This document shows positions 1 through 12,453 of a stretch of DNA of 64,000 nucleotides, in pieces (the first letter of the stretch is position 1; every line of letters starts with the position of its first letter). The stretch is from NCBI GenBank assembly GCA_030549175.1, contig JAUKUA010000006.1:3534001-3598000 (forward strand), given 5' to 3'. A program made the position numbers and the translations under genes. The notes under the pieces are model-generated. The model was not told the origin of the DNA. It worked only from the letters and a program-made list of their open reading frames with translations, and ran no database searches. This DNA comes from Lasiosphaeris hirsuta (taxonomy: Eukaryota; Ascomycota; Sordariomycetes; Sordariales; Lasiosphaeriaceae).

Positions 1-2034
1 CGCTCCATATCCCAACTATCGACAGGGAAGTCGGCAGGGTCACATTGTTCGCCCCGGATCTGTGCCTGGAGGTGCATGAGAGCGGCACATTCTGGCACAA
101 TCCGGCTCCGAAACTGGATGAATAGAAAATGGAGGAGCTTGACGTCCCTTAAGTGTTCCTTGGACTCGGGAGGGGGAGGGTCGGTGTTTCGTGCCCGGAA
201 CATGTTATTGACGAGTCTCAGGAGAACCGTCTGCGCCGGGGAAATGATGTCCTTGGGAATGCGTAGTGATTGCCACGCATAGGGGATCAAGGCACTGTGA
301 TGGATTGCCTCAACAATCTGCGTAGTGAGCTGGAATATAAGGGTCTGTTCGTTCTTCTCCCAGACGGCAATAAAAACCAGAATCTCCCGCAGAAGACTTC
401 TGCCACATTCCAGAGCCAGAAACATCCTGCACCTGGTCTTTTGCAGGTTTTCGCCGGCCCGGCTAAGAGATAGACCGGTATTGTCGAGAATGCAGGACTT
501 GACAATCATGTGCAGCGCCTCAATCTGCTTGGGGTCAAGAATATTAGGCACCTCGGTAAGGAGGCCGCTCATAGGACCCTCGCCATAGGACTCGTCATCG
601 TCGACATCCTCTTCATCAACCAATTCTTCGTTGTAATCCTGGCCAAATGCGTTGGGATCCTTAACTTCGTCCTCTGTGGAGACTTCGGGCAGCGGAGCAC
701 CGTCAGTAGAGTGCACAGATCCTTCGTGATCATCCGTCCGGTATGAATGCGCATAACGGTTCACCAGATTTAACTTGCAGCTCTCCGTCCTTGTCTGTGC
801 GAACTCGACGGTAGGCATCGGCACCACCCAGTCATCGTAATTCGGATCGCGGACCTTTAGCCACCAAGTGTCGACTTCCCTCGATACGCGGCCGTAAAGA
901 CGATCCTGCTCAAACTTGTCGGGCTCGTTTTCTTTCCATTGAGGCGTGATCTTAGCATCGTCGTCAATATCGTCAGCCCGAACCTCTACCGATCCCTCAG
1001 GCAGCCAGTTCCATGCCAACGGAGAGATACGGGCCAAATAGCCCGGTGGCAGCCCTCGGGGTGCCAAGGTTTCTTCGTACTCGGTCAGGAGCTCCCGACC
1101 TTTGTCGCAGAATCTCGAGTTGCGCTCGATCCAGTTCTGTACCTCGACTTTGGCGACTTCTGGGCGGAATTCTCCGATAGCGGTGTTGTCCTGGTCATCT
1201 CCCGCAGCATCATCATCAAACAAGACTGTAGACCAAAACGCCATCTTGTTGCGGTCGTTTTTGGCAATCCAGTTGTGAGCCTGTTGCAGGCACGTCACCA
1301 GTAGCTTCTTGTCTGCAGGATTTAGTGTCAGTATGAAGGACGACCAAGTTTGGAAAACTGTGCAGCTCACACAGCTCGGTGATTTCACTCAGCTTGAGCC
1401 TAGCAGCCTCCTCTAGAATATCGCCGTCGTACGCTTTGCTCGTCACATTGACACACAAAATGATTGTCTGGTACAGCATTTGATCAAACTGAGCGGCGGC
1501 GCAAAGATCCTGGGGAATTTCTGGCTCCGGAACGACAAGTAAGTTTCTGGCAATATGCATGAGTTTAATCAACAGCTGTAAGTCATCCTTGAGCGATGGG
1601 TAATTTTTGGTGATGAGCGCCGTGCTCTCTTGGGGGGTGACACCTTTGTCTGGGTCGTTCAGACTCGATAAAGGCCCGATTGAGCGGGTGGTCAAACTGG
1701 GAATAGCGGCAGCAAAGTCTTTGGTGAGCCAGATCCATATCTCGACGCTCTGTGACAGAGTTTCGCTGGGGTACAGCATCAGTCACGAGTCGGTAATATG
1801 TGGGTTGCCCATGACTTACCGAACATCCTTGAGGTTATGAGTTTTCTCCAGTGTCCTCGTGATGAACTTGGTGACGTAGGTCATGGTGCGAGGGCCGATG
1901 GCAGGATCCAATTTGAGCCAGCCTTCGAAACAGCTCATGGCAGATGAGAAACATAGCTCCTCGATGCTGAGGGGGCGTCGGCTGTCATCGTCCATGATTG
2001 TGCTCAGCCCGGGAGGCAGTTCGTTAGAAGACAT
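1..2034 (-). CDS. Unrecognised conserved-looking helical protein, 3' end cut by window edge
   Basis: Three coding segments can be joined: 2034-1820, 1765-1371, and 1312 to beyond base 1. The introns are 1819-1766 (54 bp, GTAAGT donor) and 1370-1313 (58 bp, GTGAGC donor, CTGCAG acceptor). Both junctions keep frame; the second gives ...ELYKKLLVTCLQQ. The last segment stays open for over 430 codons to the edge, so at least 640 residues are present. The product looks alpha-helical and solenoid-like. It has an acidic insert (residues like DEEDVDDDESYGEGP, encoded near 570-625) and ends in the window with a Leu-rich stretch followed by ..FPVDSWDMER. No catalytic motif is seen. I start at the first ATG (2034); the frame is open upstream without another ATG before a stop. 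I considered ARM-like families such as ataxin-10/Ctr86 and STRIP/Far11 but could not confirm either. The gene is certain; the function is unknown. Confidence 0.75.
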
Positions 2035-2797
2035 GACGGGCGATAGATAGTCTGCTGCTCTGAGCTTCCGGATTCCGGTCAGGACCGCTCTCAAGGCTCC
2101 CTTTACCTGGAGATTGATGCTATGCGATCTGCAAATGTCCCATCTGTCGGAGTGGGAAGGCAGGAGGGCCTCGCGCCGGCCTGGAATTTGAGCGGGTGGC
2201 GCAATGGGTACTAGTTACCTAATACGCGGCAATAATTCTGTGTGATGCTCCGTTTATCAGCAATGACGGTGGGTCAGGCGATTTCACGGGCGTTTGCAAG
2301 CTCAAGATGGAATTTTTGGGAGAGCTGGGCAAGTGCCCGCTGTGCCGCTGAAGCTGGATGTTGGGGTGTGGCGTAGTGGGAGCTTCTTGCCCAGTCGTCA
2401 GCCGCATTTCAGCGCCAAGAGCGGGTTTAACGGGGACCCTACTGCAATGACAGGGGTGAGGGTTTCGGGCTGGCCCAGGATTTGTGAGCAAAACCCCAAC
2501 GTCGTCGCGACGGCGGGGTAAGATTCTGATGCGACCCCGCGGCAGAAAAAAATACGGCGACGAGGTAAGATCTGAGAGGGAATAAGAGCAGTTGACAAGG
2601 CATTCATTCCTTTACTCATACAAAATCTTTCAATTATCAAACCTTTGACTAAAGAGGGTGAGTGAAGTTGGAAATTCCCCAGGACGTAGAAAGACCAAAG
2701 TTTGCACGACACCAAGGCAATCCGAGCCGAGCCGAGCCGTTGAACTAACTCTGGCACCATTCAGAGTCCTAGAATATTCGGAATACAGCTCCGCAAG
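2035..2797. other. Divergent intergenic region between left-edge gene and MTA phosphorylase
   Basis: These bases separate the starts of two divergently transcribed genes. No convincing coding frame is seen. A short CGAGC tandem (three units) lies at about 2723-2738. The upstream promoters of both genes should be here. Confidence 0.5.
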
Positions 2798-3815
2798 ATG
2801 ACAACCCTCCCAGGCCACTTTGGCAGTAAATATTCCGAATTTATTCTACTAGTTTACTCGCAACCCCCCAAGTAAACGCTAGGAGTATAAAATAATGGCT
2901 CGCTGACCCAGTCCCGCAGAGCCGGTACGCATCGCCGTCATCGGTGGCACTGGCCTCAGCAAGATCGATGGCTACACGCCCGTGGCCGCGCTGACGGTCA
3001 CGACGCCGTGGGGCGCGCCCTCGTCGCCCATCTACATCCTCGAGCACGCCGGTGTGCCCATCGCCTTCCTAGCACGGCACGGCCTGCACCACCAGCTGGC
3101 GCCGCATGAGGTGCCGGCGCGCGCCAACATCGCGGCCCTGCGCTCGCTCGGTGTGCGCACCATCATCGCCTTCTCGGCCGTCGGCTCACTGCGCGAGGAG
3201 ATCAAGCCCATGGACTTTGTCGTGCCCGACCAGATCATCGACCGGACCAAGGGTGTCCGACCCTTCACCTTCTTTGAGGGCGGCGTCGTCGGCCACGTCG
3301 GTTTTGCCGACCCCTTTGATGCCGGGCTCGCTGGCGTCGTCCAGAAGTGCGCCGCGGCCATGCGCGGCGACGGCGTCGTGCTGCACCAGGGCGGCACCGT
3401 CGTCTGCATGGAGGGCCCGCAGTTCAGCACGCGCGCTGAGAGCAACATGTACCGCGCCTGGGGCGGCTCAATCATCAACATGAGCGCCCTGCCCGAGGCC
3501 AAGCTCGCACGCGAGGCCGAGCTGGCCTACCAGATGATCTGCATGGCCACCGACTACGACTGCTGGCACACAACCGAGGACGTCGATGTCGCTATGGTTC
3601 TGAAGTACATGGATGCCAACAGCAAGAATGCCAAGCACCTGGTTGGTGCTGTCCTCGACCAGTTGTGCAAGGAGGAGCACAGCGACATGGTACTCGCCAA
3701 GCACTGGGAGGGCAGTGCCCAGGGTGCCGTCAAGTTCATGACCAAGCCCGGAGGTCGCAACCCCGAGGCCATGAAGCGCGTCGAGTTTTTGTTCCCCGGC
3801 TTTTGGGAGAACTAG
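2798..3815 (+). CDS. S-methyl-5'-thioadenosine phosphorylase
   Basis: Cleaves methylthioadenosine with phosphate to adenine and methylthioribose-1-phosphate, the first step of methionine salvage, in cytosol and nucleus. Two exons: 2798-2825 and 2920-3815, 307 residues. The long exon has no suitable ATG at its 5' end. Splicing the 28-nt first exon, with donor GTAAAT and acceptor CGCAG, yields MTTLPGHFGKPVRIAVIGGTGL, which places the phosphate-binding GGTG loop at residues 18-21, as expected. Other family marks are RHG, PARANI, SAVGSL, VRPFTFF, the MEGPQFSTRAES block, NMS, and the substrate Asp in ATDYDCWH. The length matches fungal MTAP (Meu1-like). The 94-bp intron holds a TATAAAATA string and an ATG that stops after three codons. 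MTAP is convergent with MED13. Identity is secure; the small first exon is inferred from frame and conservation. Confidence 0.93.
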
Positions 3816-4263
3816 GTGTTTTGCGTCGTTGTGGTATAGATAGGAGATAGAACAGGTTTGGCAGGTAAATAGATATGGCGTCGAAACCGAATTGACGACA
3901 CCATGAAACCAAGAAAGATGTAGAATTCACAAGTTCCAGGAAAGCTTAACCCTTGACCACAAAACACATTTGTATTCTGCGAAATCATAAGCTTTCATCG
4001 CCTGCTCGGCTTAACAATGAAGAAAAAATGCCGACATGCAACCTCCCAGCCGCCATGCAGTTGATATCCTACAGGCAATTCATGAATACAGACCAATGCT
4101 TCCAAGAAATAAACACCTGCCCTGTACCCCGCCACCCGACGCCGGAAATCACCGCCTTCGCTCACAATAAAGACTCCCATGCGCTCATGACCTAAACCCG
4201 CGTAGCGCCGCCACCATGCCTGCCGTCGCATCTTGTCTTGTTTGTCTGGTATCCCGTTCATGA
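3816..4263. other. 3' intergenic region between convergent MTAP and MED13
   Basis: About 450 bp between two stop codons. No plausible gene is seen. It should carry the 3' UTRs and poly(A) signals of both genes. Confidence 0.5.
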
Positions 4264-7200
4264 CTACATCAGCAAATATAACGCCCTCGCTGCCTTCTCC
4301 GCCGCAGCAATATGCCATGGCCTAATATCCGCATCCCGATCAACAACGCCCCTTGCCCGCGCCAACGTCCCCAGTCCCCTGAAGTACACCAGCATCTCCC
4401 GCAGCAGCGGCTCGTACACGCGGGGGCTGCCTTCGCTGTGAACTACATTAACCTCCATCGCTACCGGTGCATCTTCGGCCCTTGCGCTACATCGCTTGAT
4501 CAGGTATCCGCTAGCTAGTGCCGGGTTTAAATCTGTCAGAGACGTCGAGTTGTTGAGTCGGTGCGAGACTACCACGCCCCATGTGATATCAGTAGCATCT
4601 ACGAGCGTCGTATCGGTATCCGACTCAGCCGCCGCGTTGTTTTCACCGCCGGGCGTAGTGGCACCCATGCCTCCGGCAGCACCGCCTCCCATTGGCGTGG
4701 GTGGATTGCCGTTTTGGTCTGGAGAGACAATTGAGGCTTGTGGTGTCGAAACAGGAGTCGTATAGAAGGCCGTTGGGGCGGTGAGTGGAATCCTGACCGA
4801 CGGCGGGATCAATTGTAGCGATGGGTTGGTGTCTACCGTCAAGAGCGTCAGGCTGACGGTAGCCTTCGCCTCAGCCTGGGCGAGTCCGATCCAGAGGTCG
4901 GCCTCCTGCTGGTCCATAGGTCCGCATTTAGTCACGACTACCCGCCAGTGGACTTTCCACATGGATATCAAGTCGTAGGTCGTATCCCATATTTCATGCG
5001 CGACGTCTGCCAACATCGTTGACAGCGGTCTTCCTCTTCTCCCGAGGCAAAACGATGCCGTCATTTGCTTGCTCCCTCGATTATCAGACCAGGCAGCTGT
5101 TATCCAGCGTTCGTCAACACTCTGTGCGTAGGCAATGTGAATACATGAGTTTTCATGCAGGAGGTTAGGCGAGGGATTCGTCGTCAACTTGAAATCGACC
5201 GATCTAGGTAACGCTTGCTCGAGCACAATCGCTGGTGCTGGCATAGCTCCGCCAAACAAGGTACACCGGTCGTATGTTTCGAGACAAAGCTTGATATTGT
5301 CCGAGGGAGCCGTGACCACAACGGACGTCTCCAAGGCGATGAGGTCTTGTGATACCAACTGAAGTACCAAGTCATTTGAAATTGACTTTTTCCTATCTGC
5401 CATAGTTCTCTTGAAATGCTCAAAGAGCTCCCGAAATGCAGCGCACGAATCGACAATCGAGCTCGGATTCTCTGGCGAATATATGAGATATACAACGAAG
5501 TTTTTCTCGGTTAACGACGATGCTGCTAGTGCCTGAGCGAGGATGACCATGCTTTCGGCGAGTGCTGAGTTCGACCGTGACATGTGAAGCCCGGGAGAAG
5601 TAACATCTTGGTCGACCATGAAACCCAGGAGCCCATCGGAGATGTTGTTAGTAGTTGGCAATGTGTCAAACGCACCCAGCTTGAGAGATTCGTAGGTGCC
5701 TCGGATTCTTTCCAAGAACGCCGCTGCATTATCGCGCATACCCTCTAAGTGAGGGAACACGCATATGGAGACAACATCCTTCGCTCCTCGTGAGGGCCCG
5801 AGTCCCAGGCTTTCCCAGAACGAGACAGCCGATGGAAGCACCGAGAGCTGTGTCTCGTGACGCCGAAGCTCAATATGAGGAGAAGGGATTTGAAAAATCG
5901 GCGGTTTGACCAAATCTTGACCGGAAGGCCTTGGCTGAATGCGGGTTGGCTGCCCCATCAATGGGATATCTGGCACTTCTATGAAGGGCCGAAGTTGACA
6001 TTCAGCAGCGCCCGAGAGCGTACGCGGCAGTGCTTTTCGTAGGCCCTGAACCGAGTACCGGACCGCATTGATTAGATTTCGACGAACGTCTCGTATCTCA
6101 GAACACGGGCGTTGGGGCCCAAGTCGAAGAGAACCGCATGCCGCCTGCTCAGTAATGATCTGCGCGATGGTGATGAAATCGTTGTCAGATCCAGTGAGGT
6201 GCAGTGCCGCTGGCTCTGGGTCCGCAAAGTATTTCGTCATGGATAGCTCCGGAACTTCAGGGACGGAGAGGCGGGACAAATCGATATGGCCGTATCCCGG
6301 CGAATCTGCCGATGTATTCTCCAAATCCTTGAATGAGGCTGCCATAGATATAACGTCGTCGTCTGGCCGTCTTCTTACGACACTGGATTTGGCTGGAGAG
6401 GACGGGTCGCCCGTTGTGTCGCTGAGATCGCCATCATCCGATGCCCAGCTTGATTCGCCAGACTCTGAGAGCGCATCGTCACGCCTGGCTGAGTTGCTGT
6501 CAAGCCCCCCGCTGATCCTTGATAGCAGAAGTCCGATATTAGAGGGCAAGTCCTTGAGATGCTTTCGTTTCCTCATAGAGCCTGGTACACTGCCGGCAAT
6601 TTGAACACACCCGCTTTCTCCATGGCCAATCTCCTTTTCTTTCGCTGGTATTGTATAGTTGAACGGCCCGCTCTCTTGGTACTTTTTGTTTGTAAGTGAA
6701 AGAGACGGATCAAAATCGACCTTTTCGAATACGCTACCACTCCTAGGGCGCGCATTCTTACTGGGGTGCCGTGAAGGGGGTGGTATGTGAAGCGAAGCCC
6801 TGATTCGCTTGTATACCGTGTCGGGATTGAAGGGGCTCGGATGCCGCTTGATCCCGACGGCGGAATTAATATTATAGCTTTCCAAATTACTCAGCTGCCG
6901 GCTCTCTTCGGCGAGCGTACTTCGAGCGTGCTTTAGCTCCGGCTTGGTGAATTCGGGCGAGGCAGGACGAATATCCCCCTTCACGTTTTCCAGCCGACCG
7001 ACAGCATTGGCCGGTTCTTGGACAGCCTGACTCATGCTGGCAGACATGTCTAAAGGCGGCCCCATATCTGTCAGCAGAGAAATATCCAGGTCAACTCCCA
7101 CAGGCTGCTCATCGAAGAAGTTGAAGTCGGCGTCGGTGAGCTCATTGCCTTCGAACATATTCTCGCCAAGATCACCGAAGAGATTCTCGCCCTCGAGAAA

Positions 7201-8878
7201 AGAGGCACCCGGCTGTTCGCGCTTGGGATCAGCGCCACCCCACCCGTCTTCGAAACCGTCTGCTGCAGGGACACTATGGTGTATAACCGTATCGACATCG
7301 ACGGCTGCAATTGCCGTTGGTTGATTGCCCGGACTCAACACCGCCCCATCGAAAGAAGGTGTTACCCCCAATTGCTGTATCCCGTCGGGAGGAGTTGGGT
7401 ACATCGTCCCAGGTGCCGGCGCAGCCCCCCCATTGCTCGACCGGCGTAGAGCTAGGGGTGAATAGCTATTCGGCTGGTGAGCTCTAGAGTCCCCGTCCGT
7501 ATTATCACGAGACACAGCCGCGTCTCTCTCTTTCAGCCTCCTTGCAATAGCCTCCTCCCGTTCCGGCAGCCCCCGAAACCAAGCCTTTGCCTTGTTCAAC
7601 GGATCCATATTTTCTAAGCCGCCGGCTAGGAGCCCTTTCTCGAGACGGCTGTCGAGTAAAATTTCGACTTTCGGCTTCCGAAAACAGAGGACCGATGGCC
7701 ATGGTGCTGTCGGCCCCGAGCCAGGAAGTGGCGTCCGCTTCCCGTCTGCCCTTTGCTCGTACGGCTTCCTTTGGAGGAACTGTATATTTAGCCATGCGCA
7801 CTCATCCAGGAGAGACGGCGACATGCCACGCATTTGAAGCAGCCTGGCACAGGTGTTCTTCCACTGCGAAAATTTGTCGCCCGGATCTGGTTTTGCTCGA
7901 CTCATCTGAGTATCCGGTGACTGGCCAGGTCCGTTATCCGTCACGTAGTTATCACCGTCGACAATTCCCTGCAATGCCCCAAATGCCCCAAGAGGCGCAG
8001 CAAGTATTATGGGGCCCGCGGGCAGCAAGCCCGAACGCAGGGCATCGGCCGAAGATATCAGACCTTGTAGCAAAGAGACGTACAACGATATGATAAGAGA
8101 CCCCGTCGTTGTAAGATAGACACGAAAGGTTGCTAAAGCTGAAGTTCGGAGGACTTGACCAAAGTCGCCATCGTCGGCTTGGAAAGCTTGGGATGGCAGC
8201 AAAACCGTCCTGTGGTTTAGAGGAATAGCGCCTATTTGATGACAGAAGGAGGTAGTCAATGACGACAAAACAGCAGTGATGAAGAACTCGTGTATCTCCC
8301 GGATAGGTATCGACTTGTAGCGTGAGTCTGGTATCGCATTTGGGAGAATCTTGGGGTCCATCATCATGACAGCTCCGTTTCCGAATACAGTCGCCGGCGG
8401 TGGATTGAAAGACTGATTATTCCTTCCTGCCGTGTCCATAACAGATCCTGTAGAGCTTGAGCTGCTTGGCGTATGCGCCCCCGGGGGTCGGCTCTTTTGA
8501 AGACTGGTAGGCTCCAAGGTTCCGCCATCAACGGAATCTAAAAGATAACCACATACTTCTATCCTTTGTGTGAGTCCTAAATGGTCAGGCGGTGCAGTTG
8601 AGGAGGGATCTTTGCACAGATAGAAGCACCAAATTCCGCGACGGACTGCGTCCATATATACAAGGTGGCCATCGCTGCGTAGGGCATCTTCGACATCAGA
8701 AGCGTTGAATGTGTACGTCGACGACTGCGAAGCGACAGGTTCGTAGATAAGAAAGGCGACGGAGTGAAGATTATTCTGGAGACGTTTTGTTAGTTCTCAG
8801 CATTCAGGAACGGCAAACAGGTAGGTAGACACGGCATACGATTAGCAGCGTATTGGTATCATATTCACCAGCGTCCAT
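4264..8878 (-). CDS. Mediator of RNA polymerase II transcription subunit 13 (CDK8 module)
   Basis: MED13 (Ssn2/Srb9) links the CDK8 kinase module to core Mediator and regulates Pol II transcription in the nucleus. Two exons: 8878-8840 (13 codons) and 8775-4264; the 64-bp intron 8839-8776 has GTATGC and CTCCAG. The joined start reads MDAGEYDTNTLLINNLHSV, a typical fungal MED13 N-terminus, and continues into VEDALRSDGHLVY. Total 1516 residues. The N-terminal Med13_N region covers roughly the first 350 residues. A long acidic, Ser-rich disordered centre follows (about 450-900). The conserved Med13_C/PIWI-like part holds VSICVFP, and the end reads ...ADIRPWHIAAAEKAARALYLLM, as in the family. The second exon is 4.5 kb without interruption. 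It is divergent from ENP2 and convergent with MTAP. Confidence 0.95.
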
Positions 8879-10137
8879 ATCGGAAATGACACCGCGCAAT
8901 GCGTGGCTGCGACGGTCGAGTGGTCATCCACCGTTGCTGACCGTCGGAGGGTCGTTTTACGGGAAGGTCTGGAGATGGCGATAGCAGCTTGTAAGTTTGG
9001 CCAGGAGGCCAGACTGGTTGTGGTGGCTGCGGATGTGATGGCGGCCGACGGGAGACGGCATGGATCGTATTCGTCGTGTTCGATGCGCCGTGGTGCCGGG
9101 CTCCATGGCAGCAGAGCCAGCACGAGCAGCACCGCGACGGGAATCACCGAAGACTCAACCCCTGAGCATCCAGGGATCCGGGAGGTAGTGCTCGGGACTG
9201 TAGAGTCTTGGGCTCGTCGTGCCCGTCGTGCTCAGCTGGGGCGTGGTGAAGACGTGCGTGCGCGTGGCGCTGCCAATTCGCGTGTTGGACGAGATCCGTA
9301 TGCGTCAGGCTGTCGGTTCGCGATGCACGTAGTTCGGGTCGATGTATTATGGCGGAAGCGAGCCAAGCTGGGAGGTAGGGGTGGCAGTAGGCAGGCTGTT
9401 GGGATTTTCCAGGCGCAAGAGCTCTGGTGTTGTGCAAGTGCAAGCAAGGTACGGATAGAATCCAATGACTACGGCACAGCGGGCCTGCTGCGCATTGGAT
9501 GAATCCCTCACGGAGACTTCCGTCCACGGAGAACACATTAGCCTGCCAAGCCCGCCCCACGCGGATGAATAACCTATGCAGCTTGAAAGAGCAGCCAGCC
9601 ACTAGCAGCCCTGTACTGTCCATTAACCTCTTTTGGTATTTCCTACATCCACAAGGGAGGTAGGTATAACATGCCCCCTATGGTGTAGTAGTAAAGCGAA
9701 CCTGAACCTCAAAGCAGCCTCGCTGCAACTCTAAAAAGCCGTTCCGCTGCTCGAATCATGGGAAAATACACAGGTATTGAAAGGAGTGTGGTTACCTATC
9801 CATGTCGGCCAAACTCGGCAGATGATAGAGGAGATGGCAAGGGCTTCCTGTGTACCTAAGTATGGAAAAGCGGTTTCCAATCTACCTTACGTACTTGGAC
9901 AGGATCCTCGGCCGTGCCGAATAGCTTAACTCCAAAACCAGCGGTCGACCCCGCTATAAAATACCTCCACAGCGAAATGCGAAATATTGCCCTGAGCTCA
10001 GCTCTCCGCCTTCCCTTTTCAGATACCGCCCAAAAGTTTTGATATTTCCGAATTCTGCCCCTCAAAAAAGTTACGAGCTGCAACACGCAAACGGGCAGTT
10101 TTCCTGTGGTCGCGGTAACAACGCCCCTACGCCCATC
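8879..10137. other. Shared 1.26-kb divergent promoter region, MED13 / ENP2
   Basis: The region separates two head-to-head genes. Open frames on both strands (about 8903-9502 + and 9144-9623 -) overlap each other, have Arg/Ala- or His-rich GC-driven composition and show no known motif, so I do not call them genes. The first ~60 bp belongs to the MED13 5' leader. Confidence 0.45.
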
Positions 10138-12240
10138 ATGAAGCTCTCAAACCCCGGCCAGGTACCAATGTAAGCAATTAGTACACGGCACACTGACGCG
10201 ACGTAAGGAATTCGGGAAGTGCTAACCAGCGCAGTTATACTGTCTCCGGGCCGTCGACCGCGAGGCCGCTCCCAGACTGGCTTTCGCGCCGGAGGAACAG
10301 GTCCGCGAAGCATGACCCCGAGGCCGTGAATACCTTTGACCTGTTGCAGGAGTTCGAGTTCGAAGAAGGTTCGAACCCCGATGGCCAAAGCCCCCCCTGT
10401 AAGCCCCACCCGAGACTAACGCTGAGTTCGCAGCCAGCAACTGCGTTCGAGTGAGCGAGGATGGCAACTGGGTCATGAGCTCAGGAACCTACAAGCCCCA
10501 GTTCCACGTACACTCGACCCAGGAACTGTCACTGTCCTTCTCCCGCCACACCAAATCCGAGAATACGACATTCTTGATGCTCAGCCAAGATTACACCAAG
10601 AGTATACATTTGCAGTCCGATCGGTCTATCGAGTTCCACACGCCAATGGGATGCCACTACGAAGTGCGCCTCCCTAGATTCGGTAGAGACCTAGCATATC
10701 TTCGACAGAGCACAGAGGTGCTTGTCCCGTCAGTAGGCCTGAGCTCGGATGGCTCTGGGCTTGGTGAAGTCTTTCGGCTAGACTTGGAAAGAGGCCAGTT
10801 TCTCCGACCTTGGCAGGTTGATGTTGGCGGAGACGACCCTAACAGCGGATTGCAAGGCGGTGTAAATGCTGGTTGCGTCAATGTCGCGGCAGTCGCCGAG
10901 TCGACGCACGGCCTCTGCACATTTGGTACCTCAATTGGGACCGTCGAGTTCTTCGACCCGCGCAGCAAGGGGCGTGTCGCCGTTCTCGGTAGTCAAGATG
11001 GCGAAGTTACCGCCCTGGACTACAGCAAGGACGGGCTTTCTCTCGCACTCGGCACGAGTACGGGTCAGATCCTCGTATTTGACTTGAGAAACCCTCGCCC
11101 GCTGCTCAAAAAAGATCAAGGAATGGGTCTTGCCATTAAGAACCTAATACATCTCAACACACCCACTGGGGATCGAAAGCTTCTTTCTGCGGATAAGAGA
11201 ATCATCAAGATATGGGACGAGCAAAGTGGCGACCTCTGGACGTCGATCGAGCCAATGGTTGACATCAACTTCGTGACCCATTGTCCAGACTCGGGCATGA
11301 TCATGACTGCGAATGAGGTAAGTCCCGCTACAACTCCCCCTTATCAAGCCGATATGCTAACTCGAGGGAATAGGGCAAACAAATGCACAGTTTCTTCATC
11401 CCTGATCTGGGTCTTGCACCAAGATGGTGCCACTTCCTCGACAACCTCGTCCATGAAATGGAGACCGAGACTCGCACTGAGACTTATGATGAGTACAAAT
11501 TCCTCACGGTGCCCGAGCTCAAGGCGCTCAACCTGGCACATCTCATCGGAAAGACGAGCGTGCTACGCCCATACATGCACGGTTACTTTGTCAATTCCAA
11601 GTTTTACGATCAGGCTCGCCTCATCGCCAATCCGTACATATGGGAAGAGGAGCGTGCAAAGAGAGTCAAGGAGAGGGTCGAGAAAGAGCGCGCCAGCCGA
11701 ATCAGAGGCGTCAAGAAGGTTAAGGTCAACCAAAAGCTGGCCGACAAGATCATCAAAAGGCAGGAGAACAGAGAGACAGTCGATGTCAAGGCCGGTATTC
11801 TGGGCGATGACCGTTTCGGCAAGATCTTCGAGGACGAGGCGTTCAAGGTTGACGAGACAAGCCACGAGTTCCGAGCCCTCAATCCCAGCACCATCGTCAA
11901 AGGTGCCGATGGCTATATGCCTCACGATCTTGGTAACGATGCCCCCAGTGAGGTGGACAGTGACGACACTAGCGACGATGAAAAGCCTAGCGACAAGGTT
12001 GTCATGCAAGTTTCTTCTTCGAAAGCGCAGGGTGGTCAAACCAAAGACACTGCCTTTGGTTCCAGGAGTCAAAAGAATACCAGGGCCACCAAGCCTCGCT
12101 CGGGTGATTTGGTTGGCGAGAAGCAAGTCACATTTGTACCACAATCCAAAAAGAAGGGCAAGCCGGAACCAGACGCCCCAGTTGATAAGCATTATGAAGG
12201 AAGGAGAAGCGCAAGCACCAACACCTTTCGGCGGATATAG
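10138..12240 (+). CDS. Ribosome biogenesis protein ENP2 / NOL10 (SSU processome)
   Basis: A nucleolar beta-propeller protein needed for 18S rRNA maturation in the small-subunit processome. Four exons: 10138-10169, 10235-10368, 10434-11317 and 11374-12240, giving 638 residues. Intron 1 has GTAAGC/GCAG and intron 3 GTAAGT/ATAG. Intron 2 (10369-10433) uses a weak GTTCGA donor. It is chosen because it yields EFEFEEASNCVRVSEDG, matching the family, and has a normal length (65 bp). A stronger GTAAGC at 10399 would also keep frame but leaves a 35-bp intron. Family marks: MKLSNPGQVPIYTVSGPS at the start, GTYKPQFHV, WD-like repeats (GTVEFFDPRS, GQILVFDLRNPRPLL, KIWDEQSG), IPDLGLAPRWCHFLDNLVHEME, and the NUC153-type block DRFGKIFEDEAFKVDETS. 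The C-terminal tail is basic and disordered. With MPP10 it is the second SSU-processome gene in the window. Confidence 0.94.
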
Positions 12241-12453
12241 ACGCCGAACGCCATCCCGTTCAGACTCGGTATTATACAAGCAAAATCCTGGTATTTCCCA
12301 GTTCACACCCAGTGTCATACATCATTGCAGCCTTCTACCGAATCCTGTGTCTTGAAGATGTCAGAGGGGGGACCCAAATCCTGCCGACACCTTATCAAGC
12401 CGGCTTCCTCACATCAGCATTCCCCCAACGCCATGTATCCTATTGTCTTCACC

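Noticed and set aside
8903..9623. Overlapping open frames on both strands between MED13 and ENP2
   Set aside because: They overlap each other in opposite directions, are Arg/Ala- or His-rich from GC bias, lack motifs and lie in a divergent promoter.
10399..10433. 35-bp intron in ENP2 using the GTAAGC donor
   Set aside because: Shorter than typical fungal introns, and the resulting ten-residue insert breaks a conserved EEASN-type junction; kept only as an alternative.
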